NCBI GenBank assembly: GCA_902797705.1
Contig: CADBTX010000074.1
Coordinates: 1-5,945, forward strand
Source: an uncultured Lachnospiraceae bacterium
GTDB taxonomy: Bacteria > Bacillota > Clostridia > Lachnospirales > Lachnospiraceae
Direction of reading: 5' to 3'
DNA: 5,945 nt
This document shows positions 1 to 5,639 of the stretch, in pieces. Both the position numbers and the translations under genes were made by a program. A model generated the notes under the pieces. That model was not told the DNA's origin, did no database searches, and was given only the letters and a program-made list of their open reading frames with translations. Positions within the stretch are counted from its first letter, which is position 1. Every line of letters starts with the position of its first letter.

Positions 1-183
1 CACAAAGCTTTCTTTATCTATCCCCATCTTTTCCACAAGTCTCAAAATAAGGGACTCATCTATGGTCAGCAGGGAATAGAGAAGGTGTTCTACGTCTATC
101 TCCTGATTGCCGTAATCCATTGCCACCTTCTGGCAGTTATTTATCGCATCCATCGAACTCTGGGTAAATTTGCTTATATTCAT
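1..183 (-). CDS. clpB: ATP-dependent chaperone ClpB, N-terminal fragment (cut by window edge)
   Basis: Seen: 61 codons from an ATG at 183-181, running off the low-coordinate end. The protein begins MNISKFTQSSMDAI and contains YGNQEIDVEHLLYSLL (residues 24-39), followed by SLILRLVEKMGI. This is the first repeat of the Clp N-terminal domain in its ClpB form; ClpC starts differently (an MFGRFT-type start and a GTEHIL motif). Known of the family: ClpB is a cytosolic hexameric AAA+ disaggregase that works with DnaK-DnaJ-GrpE to rescue aggregated proteins, usually about 860 residues. The AAA+ modules lie outside the window and could not be checked. The start is supported by an ideal AGGAGG at 189-194, five bases upstream. 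It is transcribed from its own sigma-A promoter overlapped by a CIRCE operator, so heat-shock control by HrcA is inferred. Confidence 0.93.
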   Translation of the reverse strand, partial: MNISKFTQSSMDAINNCQKVAMDYGNQEIDVEHLLYSLLTIDESLILRLVEKMGIDKESFV

Positions 184-188
184 TTCAG

Positions 189-194
189 CCTCCT
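189..194 (-). promoter_or_regulatory. Ribosome binding site of clpB
   Basis: On the minus strand this reads AGGAGG, a full match to the anti-Shine-Dalgarno core, with 5 nt between it and the ATG at 183-181. It fixes the clpB start and suggests strong translation once the operator is released. Confidence 0.9.
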
Positions 195-220
195 TTCTGT
201 ATACTCCGAGGTTATTTCTG

Positions 221-249
221 ATTATACAGAGAATTGTTAGCACTGTCAA
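221..249 (-). promoter_or_regulatory. Sigma-A promoter of clpB, perfect consensus
   Basis: On the minus strand the -35 hexamer TTGACA lies at 249-244 and the -10 hexamer TATAAT at 226-221, with a 17-nt spacer. Both hexamers and the spacing match the vegetative consensus exactly. Transcription should start near position 214, giving a leader of about 30 nt that carries the AGGAGG site. So strong a core promoter in front of a chaperone gene implies that expression is limited by repression; the overlapping CIRCE operator supplies that. Confidence 0.9.
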
Positions 250-263
250 GAGGTGAGTGCTAA
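237..263. promoter_or_regulatory. CIRCE operator (HrcA binding site)
   Basis: The plus strand reads TTAGCACTG, nine bases, then GAGTGCTAA. The CIRCE consensus is TTAGCACTC-N9-GAGTGCTAA, so 17 of 18 arm positions match and the spacer length is exact. The single deviation (G at 245) falls inside the -35 hexamer of the clpB promoter. HrcA, the heat-shock repressor of many bacteria, binds CIRCE; here it would cover the -35 region and block RNA polymerase. CIRCE is best known upstream of groES-groEL and hrcA-dnaK; this copy points to clpB as an HrcA target. Confidence 0.95.
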
Positions 264-321
264 TTATGGGGATATGAATTGGCAAAGGGTGTTTCCCCTC
301 ATATTTTTTCCCGGGGAGATA
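264..321. other. Intergenic stretch between the phosphodiesterase stop and CIRCE; no clear terminator
   Basis: This is the gap between the phosphodiesterase stop codon and the clpB operator. Read on the minus strand it has short G/C complementarities (TCCCC with GGGGA, AGGG with CCCT) but no stem longer than about 5 clean pairs and no following U-run. I see no convincing intrinsic terminator or small gene here. Transcripts of the upstream operon may therefore read into clpB, or end by a mechanism not visible in the sequence. Confidence 0.5.
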
Positions 322-2019
322 TCACATCGGCCTGAAAGCCGACTCTTCGATAAGCCTGGTGGCTTCCTCGAAGTCAACCGGCTTACTGTAGAAATAACCC
401 TGGGCCGTGTCGCAGCCCATTTCAAGAAGTGCCCTGCCCTGTTTTTCATTTTCCACGCCTTCAGCAATGACAGACATCTGAAGCCGGTTCGCAATGCTTA
501 TGATGCTCTCGATAAGTATCCTGGACCTTTTGTCATCGGGCAGTTTGTCTACAAAGCTTCTGTCTATCTTTATGGCGTCGGCATCGATATTATGTATGAG
601 GGAAAGGGAAGAGTATCCCGTTCCGAAATCATCTATGGAGATCCTTATGCCCCTCTCCTTCAGCTTGCTGATAAAACTCATCAGCTGCTCATACTCGTTG
701 TCCTTAATGCTCTCGGTGATCTCTATCTCCACGTCATCCGGTGACAGGCCGAAATCGTCAATGACATCGGCGATCTTATCTTCGATATCCGGAACGAAGA
801 GGTTCTTTTTTGAGAAGTTCGATGAGACCACAGGGGGATTGAGTCCCATATTCTTCCACTGACGGATGGAAGAACAGGTCTCTTTGAAAATGGTCATATC
901 CAGTTCAGGTATAAAGGAATTCTTGTCCAGGACAGGGATGAATTCATCCGGATAGATAAAACGTCCCTCGTGCTTCCAGCGGCAGAGAGCCTCAAAGCCC
1001 ACAAGGCTTCCGTCCCGCATATTTACCTTGGCCTGGAAGAAGGGCATGAACTCCCTCTTCTGTATGGCTGGGCGGAACATGGAAATGATATTCCTGTTGT
1101 GGCTTATGGTCTCCAGCAGTTCCTCATCATAAAAAACTATGGGCATCTTCAGCTTTCCCTTGCCCAGTTCACAGGCAGCTGAAGCCTCGTTAAGCCTTTC
1201 CGAGAACTGCTTCTTATTCTCCTTATCCTCCATGGACACTCCCATCCATGCGGAGATATTGAAGTTGTTGCCCGGAGCCGATTTCAGATTGGATATCAGA
1301 ACAGAATTCACCTTCTGCCTGATCTTAGTAAGGTTTTCCGTGTGGACATAGAGAACGAAATTGTCGCCTCCGAGACGGCACACTCCCTCATCCTCTTCCA
1401 CGAATTCGCAGAGCTTTCTGGAATACTGGATTATGGCCTCATCACCGGCCCTTGCTCCTCCTACGTCATTCACATATTTAAAATTCTGGAGATTCAGCCT
1501 TATGACCACAAACTCACTGCCGGGGATCTCTCTCGTGACATCTTTATACTTTTTCTGGATATGTACGATATTGGGGATCCCGGTAAGGGCATCTGAATTC
1601 CTGGAGATATCCAGCATCCTCTTCATATTTTTGCGGCTCATAAGGACATGCATCACATCAGAGAAAAACTGCAGAGCCTCAAGATCCAGATCCTCTTTCC
1701 TTATACCTATCCTAAATTCCAGATATGAATGAACATATTCCTTCTCCTCAAAGAAATAGGTGTATTTCAGCCGCAGGCCCGTCTGACTGCCGTCATCGTA
1801 GAGTACGATCCTGTCTCCGTCCCTTTTCTCTTCAACAGGGGGAATCATGGGATGGCTGTCCCTGGTGCGCAATGCTTCTCCCATATCCACATCAAAATAA
1901 AACTTCGAGACCCGAAAATGCTCGCAGATCCTGTTATAGTCCTCCTGTTTAATATTTTCCCGACCGGCAGTCCTTATGATATGGTGCAGATCGGAGAGCT
2001 GTTCATCAGTCAGTTTCAA
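322..2019 (-). CDS. Cyclic-di-GMP phosphodiesterase, degenerate GGDEF plus intact EAL domain
   Basis: 565 residues with no signal peptide or membrane segment, so probably cytosolic. Residues 1-135 match no domain I recognise. A GGDEF domain spans about 137-295: DALTGIPN at 143-150 is typical, but the signature is GGDNF (217-221) and the usual D-x-D metal site reads NLQNF (176-180), so cyclase activity is unlikely; the domain may instead bind GTP as a regulator. The EAL domain (about 322-560) looks complete: EAL at 343-345, N401, E433, DDFGTG at 463-468, K484, D486, E520 and Q540. Inferred role: hydrolysis of c-di-GMP to pGpG. The start is TTG at 2019-2017, overlapping the ddl stop by 4 nt (TTGA); the next in-frame ATG is residue 46. 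A GGAGGAGG lies 15 nt upstream, with an AAAGG about 10 nt upstream. Last gene of the cell-wall operon. Confidence 0.92.
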   Translation of the reverse strand: MKLTDEQLSDLHHIIRTAGRENIKQEDYNRICEHFRVSKFYFDVDMGEALRTRDSHPMIPPVEEKRDGDRIVLYDDGSQTGLRLKYTYFFEEKEYVHSYLEFRIGIRKEDLDLEALQFFSDVMHVLMSRKNMKRMLDISRNSDALTGIPNIVHIQKKYKDVTREIPGSEFVVIRLNLQNFKYVNDVGGARAGDEAIIQYSRKLCEFVEEDEGVCRLGGDNFVLYVHTENLTKIRQKVNSVLISNLKSAPGNNFNISAWMGVSMEDKENKKQFSERLNEASAACELGKGKLKMPIVFYDEELLETISHNRNIISMFRPAIQKREFMPFFQAKVNMRDGSLVGFEALCRWKHEGRFIYPDEFIPVLDKNSFIPELDMTIFKETCSSIRQWKNMGLNPPVVSSNFSKKNLFVPDIEDKIADVIDDFGLSPDDVEIEITESIKDNEYEQLMSFISKLKERGIRISIDDFGTGYSSLSLIHNIDADAIKIDRSFVDKLPDDKRSRILIESIISIANRLQMSVIAEGVENEKQGRALLEMGCDTAQGYFYSKPVDFEEATRLIEESAFRPM

Positions 2020-3197
2020 AGCTTTCCAGCCTTTCCTCCTCCAAATGAAGCGGAGTCCAGAATATTGGTATCAAAGGTAAATGTAAGATTCTTTTCCCTG
2101 CGCTCTCTCTTAAGCGCCAGTTCTATTATCCTGTCAAGAAGTTCAGGATATGAGACCCCCGTGGGCTCCCAGAGATAAAAGGACAGGGAACCGGGTATGG
2201 TATTGATCTCGTTAAAATACAGCCTGCCATCGGCACCGTCTATCATAAAATCTATACGGGATACGCCGCAGCATCCAAGAGCCTTAAAGGCCTTTACCGC
2301 AAGAGCCCTGACATTCTCCCGCATTTCCGGGGTGATGTCCGCAGGTATCTTTCTGGAAACTCCGGCCATTCCCTTGGAGCCCCCGTTTTTCCCGCCGCTT
2401 ACATACTTATCCTCGTAACTTAATATATCCTCGCTGTGAAGAGGCTCTTCACATTCCGAGGCTATGGCATCATTCTCATCCCCAAGAACGGAGCAGTTGA
2501 TCTCCCTGAGCTCCGTAATGGCCCTTTCAGCCAGGACTCTGGAGGCATATTTAAATGCGTCATCCAAAGAATTCACAAGCTCTGTCCTGTCCTTTGAGAC
2601 GCTTATGCCCACGCTGGAGCCTAAGTTTACCGGCTTTATTATAACAGGATACCCGAAGGCCTTCTCTATCCTGTCCGTCAGCGAATCTATATCCTCATAA
2701 TCGGAAAGGGTATAAACCTCCGCATCCAGCATGGGTACCCCCGCTTTCTGCAATATGGCCTTCATGATATATTTATCCATTCCCACCGCGGAGCTTGTGA
2801 CATCGCAGCCCGCAAAAGGAACGCCGAGAGTCTTGAAATAACCCTGCAGGGCGCCGTCTTCCACATTGGTCCCGTGGACCACGGGAAATACAAGATCGAT
2901 GTCGTACTCCGGATTCTTCCCGAATTTCTTCGGAGGATAGGAAACAAGCTTAACGCTGCCCTGCTCATTTATCATTATGACCCTGCGGGATCTTTGCAGC
3001 AGTCCTTTTATATCCCTGTAGGCCTCGATCTTTCCAATGTCCTCACCTATGTACATCTCGTTATTCTTTGTGAGATACAGGGGGATCACATCATATTTTT
3101 CCTTATCAAGACTTAAGAGCGCCTGTATGCCGGAGATCACCGACACCTCATGTTCTACGCTTTTCCCTCCGAAAACAAGGGCCACCTTGAGCTTCAT
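2016..3197 (-). CDS. ddl: D-alanine--D-alanine ligase
   Basis: 393 residues, longer than E. coli DdlB (about 306). An ATP-grasp enzyme that condenses two D-Ala with ATP in the cytosol to make the dipeptide used by MurF-type ligases. Visible motifs: FGGKSVEHEVS with E15, HGTNVEDGALQG (108-119), NLGSSVGIS (191-199) supplying the active-site serine, SYEDKY (260-265), RIDF (314-317) with R314 and D316, and NEINTIPGS (329-337) with metal ligands E330 and N332. The tyrosine of SYEDKY matches the one that goes with D-Ala-D-Ala specificity; VanA-type depsipeptide ligases lack it, so a resistance-type ligase is unlikely. The omega loop is long and glycine-rich (267-280), and about 25 residues follow the usual end of the fold. 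The ATG at 3197 has an AAAGG eight bases upstream and lies 21 nt after the Mur ligase stop; the stop overlaps the next gene. Confidence 0.94.
   Translation of the reverse strand: MKLKVALVFGGKSVEHEVSVISGIQALLSLDKEKYDVIPLYLTKNNEMYIGEDIGKIEAYRDIKGLLQRSRRVIMINEQGSVKLVSYPPKKFGKNPEYDIDLVFPVVHGTNVEDGALQGYFKTLGVPFAGCDVTSSAVGMDKYIMKAILQKAGVPMLDAEVYTLSDYEDIDSLTDRIEKAFGYPVIIKPVNLGSSVGISVSKDRTELVNSLDDAFKYASRVLAERAITELREINCSVLGDENDAIASECEEPLHSEDILSYEDKYVSGGKNGGSKGMAGVSRKIPADITPEMRENVRALAVKAFKALGCCGVSRIDFMIDGADGRLYFNEINTIPGSLSFYLWEPTGVSYPELLDRIIELALKRERREKNLTFTFDTNILDSASFGGGKAGKL
2035..2042 (-). promoter_or_regulatory. Shine-Dalgarno-like GGAGGAGG inside the 3' end of ddl
   Basis: The minus strand reads GGAGGAGG, encoding part of the Gly-Gly-Gly stretch near the Ddl C-terminus. 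It is 15 nt upstream of the TTG start of the phosphodiesterase, longer than the usual 5-10 nt. The adjoining AAAGG, about 10 nt away, may be the working part. With the TTGA stop/start overlap it points to translational coupling of ddl and the phosphodiesterase. Confidence 0.5.
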
Positions 3198-3218
3198 ATT
3201 CCGTACCTTTCATTCATC

Positions 3219-4787
3219 CTATTTTGCCAGATAGTCCGGCAGGTCGTTTTCCAGCAGGATGTACTTATGCCTGTCATCCTTTATCCTGCGGGCATGATCG
3301 AGGGCTTCCTCCAGCCTGTCGAAGACCATGCACCTTTCCTCCGGAAAACCCTTCTCCATTATACCATCCATTATGGGTTTCGTGTGCTTTTTCCCCACAA
3401 GTAAAATATAGTCACAGTTTTCAGCGGCATAATTGCCGAATTTCCTGTTATATTCCTCTTCACGGTCTCCCAGTTCCACCATTCCCGGGGTGATCAGTAT
3501 CTTTGCCCCGTCAAACATAGCCAGGGTCTCAAGGGCCGCCTTTGATCCCACAGGGTTGGAATTATAGGCATCATCTATTATTGTAAGGCCTCCCTGCTCC
3601 CGTATCTGCATCCTGTGCTCCACAGGCTCTATCCGCCTCGCAGGTACTTTCAGCTCCTTCAGGGGTATACCCAGACTGTTGGCTACGGCAATGGCCCCTA
3701 CCACATTGATGATATTGTGGCCGCCGATCAGCCGGATCCGGAATTCCTCCTCCTCACCCCCGGGGGTTACCACGGTGAAGGAGGTGCCGAGAGCAGATAC
3801 CTTTATATTTTTGGCATAGTAGCCGCTTTCCTCCCCGTCGGAATGATACAGAATGGGAGAACTGTATTCCCCTGCCTTTTCCCTTATCAGCTCATTATCC
3901 CCGTTAAGGAAGATCATACCTTTTCCGGAGACCGCATCAGCCAGTTCAAATTTGGTCTTTTGGATATTTTCAATGCTGTGAAAGGTTTCCAGGTGCTGGG
4001 GCCCCACGGCGGTTATGATACCGTGATCCGGAGGAAAGAGATCGCATATCTCCTTTATCTCTCCCACTCGTCTTGCCCCCATCTCGCAGATAAAGATCTC
4101 GTTCGTACGCTTAAGGTTCTCTCTCAAGGTCCTCGTTATCCCCAGGGGAGTATTGAAATTTCCCGGAGTCACAAGAACATCAAAGCGGGACCTCAAAAGT
4201 GTTTCCAGATAATACTTTACGCTGGTCTTCCCGTAGCTTCCGGTGACTCCTATCACTATGAGATCCTTCATTTCCCGGAGAATGCGTCTCGCGTCATTGA
4301 TATAATAGCGGTTCACCATGACTTCCACCGGATGGTTTATGATATTGGAAATAAGAATAAGGAACAGCTGTGAAGAGACCAGGATCACAGAGACCCCGGG
4401 GATAACCCCTGTCCCCGAGAAGCGGAAGCAGACCCCCAATGTAATGAGGGACAGCAGGATTATGGTAAAGATCATCCTCTTTACCCTGGCTGTGTATACT
4501 AATCTTTTCTTGTTATTCAGCCGCCTTAATGCCCGGTACACCAGCACTGTCATGTACAGGGTAAGGATCATCAGGATGTCCAGAGGCCAGAACGAAAAGA
4601 AAAGCCTCAATATCCCAAGGACCAGGCCGAACAGCAGCAGCCACTGCTGTCTTATATTTTTTTTCAGCCACCTTATATGCTCATCATTCTTATAACCGTT
4701 CTGCTGAAACATATGCATGTTATGTCTCAGGGTCAAAGAGTAAGCATACAGGGAAAGCAGGAATATCACTGCACTTCTTACGATCAT
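3219..4787 (-). CDS. Membrane-anchored MurF-like Mur ligase
   Basis: 522 residues. The N-terminus holds about five hydrophobic segments (roughly 4-20, 47-66, 69-85, 104-120, 128-150). The Mur ligase central domain follows: P-loop GVTGSYGKT (180-188, K187), NFNTPLG (210-216), EMGARRVGEI (235-244), H265 in GPQHLE, and K279 at the position of the carbamylated lysine. Next come GGHNIINVVGA (355-365), EHRMQ (390-394), the MurF-type signature DDAYNSNP (405-412) and GMVELGDR. Family role: ATP-dependent addition of D-Ala-D-Ala to UDP-MurNAc-tripeptide. Unusual: domain 1, which binds the UDP-sugar peptide in classical MurF, is not recognisable, and the C-terminus reads LLENDLPD (511-518) where classical MurF has a KGSR-type motif. 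MurF activity is favoured because ddl follows directly, but a different acceptor is possible. The ATG overlaps the hydrolase stop (ATGA); no strong ribosome binding site is seen, which suggests coupling. Confidence 0.85.
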   Translation of the reverse strand: MIVRSAVIFLLSLYAYSLTLRHNMHMFQQNGYKNDEHIRWLKKNIRQQWLLLFGLVLGILRLFFSFWPLDILMILTLYMTVLVYRALRRLNNKKRLVYTARVKRMIFTIILLSLITLGVCFRFSGTGVIPGVSVILVSSQLFLILISNIINHPVEVMVNRYYINDARRILREMKDLIVIGVTGSYGKTSVKYYLETLLRSRFDVLVTPGNFNTPLGITRTLRENLKRTNEIFICEMGARRVGEIKEICDLFPPDHGIITAVGPQHLETFHSIENIQKTKFELADAVSGKGMIFLNGDNELIREKAGEYSSPILYHSDGEESGYYAKNIKVSALGTSFTVVTPGGEEEEFRIRLIGGHNIINVVGAIAVANSLGIPLKELKVPARRIEPVEHRMQIREQGGLTIIDDAYNSNPVGSKAALETLAMFDGAKILITPGMVELGDREEEYNRKFGNYAAENCDYILLVGKKHTKPIMDGIMEKGFPEERCMVFDRLEEALDHARRIKDDRHKYILLENDLPDYLAK

Positions 4788-5554
4788 ATGTTAAAAAAAG
4801 CCCTTATTACGCTGCGGAACCTGTCCGGATCCTCCAGAAAGGAGTAATGGCCGCAGCCCTGAAATACCACGAGGCCGGAGTTCTTTATCCTTTCCTCCAT
4901 GATGTGAGCGTCCCTCATGGGAGTGGCGGTATCCTTATCCCCCCAGATGAGCAGGCATTCCCAGGGGATGCCGTCAAGGAGCGGCGTCAGATCCTCGTTC
5001 ACCGCCTTTACGAGACACTGTCTCATGACCGGAGTCGCTCTCCTATAGTCTTCCGAACCCTGCCTCATCCTCCAGTCGTCAACCAGCTCGGGAAACAGGG
5101 CATAGAAGAGCCTCAGATCAAATATCTTTTTAATCATCTTATACTGTCTTATCTTTATCTTCTGCTTCAGGGTCCTGACCGGAAGAACTCCGGCACTGTC
5201 GATAAGAACGATCTTTTCAACCTCAAAGGGAAGATCCTTCCTGGCAGATAGCTTGATGATCATCCTGCCCCCATAGGAATGACCTATAAGGGAGGTCTTC
5301 TTTATACCAAGTTCACTGATAAGAGCGATAAAGAAGTCCGTAAATCCGTCCACGTCCCAGGGTTCAGGAGGCTCGTCGCTCTCCCCGAAGCCCGGGAGAT
5401 CAAACTGCACTACCTTATATCCCTCCGGAAAGGCAGCGGCCACGCTGTCATAAACTTTCAGTCCCGTCCCCCATCCCTGGAGGATCACTGCATATCTGTC
5501 CCCGCTGCCGCTTATCTTGTAATTAATATTCAGTCCATTTACGGTAAGCATCAT
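4784..5554 (-). CDS. Alpha/beta-fold hydrolase, substrate unknown
   Basis: 256 residues, a usual size for a single-domain alpha/beta hydrolase, with no signal peptide, so probably cytosolic. The catalytic set is complete: an oxyanion-hole region at LQGWGTG (25-31), the nucleophile elbow GHSYGG (91-96) with S93, the acid D208 in WGDKDTATP, and H236 in GCGHYSFLEDP. FDLPGFGESD (51-60) is typical of the family. A helical lid lies at about 125-190, rich in basic residues in its first half. The substrate cannot be told from sequence; esterase, lipase or peptidase-like activity are all possible. It is the first gene of the operon and overlaps the Mur ligase by 4 nt, so a role in envelope or precursor metabolism is inferred from context only. 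The start is ATG at 5554, with a second ATG directly after it; no good Shine-Dalgarno sequence precedes either. Confidence 0.9.
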   Translation of the reverse strand: MMLTVNGLNINYKISGSGDRYAVILQGWGTGLKVYDSVAAAFPEGYKVVQFDLPGFGESDEPPEPWDVDGFTDFFIALISELGIKKTSLIGHSYGGRMIIKLSARKDLPFEVEKIVLIDSAGVLPVRTLKQKIKIRQYKMIKKIFDLRLFYALFPELVDDWRMRQGSEDYRRATPVMRQCLVKAVNEDLTPLLDGIPWECLLIWGDKDTATPMRDAHIMEERIKNSGLVVFQGCGHYSFLEDPDRFRSVIRAFFNI

Positions 5555-5565
5555 AGTTAAGACCC

Positions 5566-5574
5566 ATTATAACA
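5566..5574 (-). promoter_or_regulatory. Probable extended -10 promoter of the hydrolase operon
   Basis: The minus strand reads TGTTATAAT, a full extended -10 element (TGnTATAAT). No good -35 hexamer lies 16-18 nt upstream, where the terminator hairpin sits, which is tolerable for an extended -10 promoter. Transcription would start at about 5560-5557, only a few bases before the first ATG at 5554. It is the only promoter-like element seen for the four-gene unit. Confidence 0.55.
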
Positions 5575-5575
5575 C

Positions 5576-5616
5576 AAAGACACAATACCGGTGTTTGAAA
5601 CCGATATTGTGTCTTT
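5576..5616 (-). terminator. Long hairpin, probable terminator of the GGGtGRT gene
   Basis: A 16-bp inverted repeat (arms 5576-5591 and 5601-5616) encloses a 9-nt loop. On the minus strand the one imperfect pair (5604 with 5588) becomes a U-G wobble, whereas on the plus strand it is a C-A mismatch, so the hairpin suits minus-strand RNA. The tail reads UUUGUGUU, moderately U-rich, and the hairpin begins 23 nt after the stop codon of the upstream gene. It could instead be an attenuator or leader structure for the hydrolase operon if transcription reads through. Confidence 0.7.
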
Positions 5617-5639
5617 CAGGGTTTATTACATTTTTAATT

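Noticed and set aside
184..263. CtsR operator in front of clpB
   Set aside because: No tandem GGTCAAA-type heptads are present; the only operator-like palindrome is CIRCE.
264..321. Possible intrinsic terminator after the phosphodiesterase
   Set aside because: Only short stems (about 5 bp) can be drawn and no U-run follows on the minus strand.
253..744. Plus-strand open frame overlapping the CIRCE site and the end of the phosphodiesterase gene
   Set aside because: It is antisense to the well-supported EAL domain, its start lies inside the CIRCE operator, and it has no recognisable protein features.
2016..3197. Vancomycin-resistance type D-Ala-D-Lac or D-Ala-D-Ser ligase
   Set aside because: The SYEDKY tyrosine typical of D-Ala-D-Ala ligases is present, and no vanH, vanX, vanT or VanRS-like gene lies nearby in the window.
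3615..4373. Open reading frame of about 250 codons on the plus strand, opposite the Mur ligase
   Set aside because: It lies wholly antisense to a gene with clear Mur ligase motifs and its translation resembles no known family; it is an artefact of codon bias in the real gene.
4847..5251. Plus-strand open frame opposite the hydrolase
   Set aside because: It is antisense to a gene with a full catalytic triad and shows no recognisable domain or ribosome binding site.
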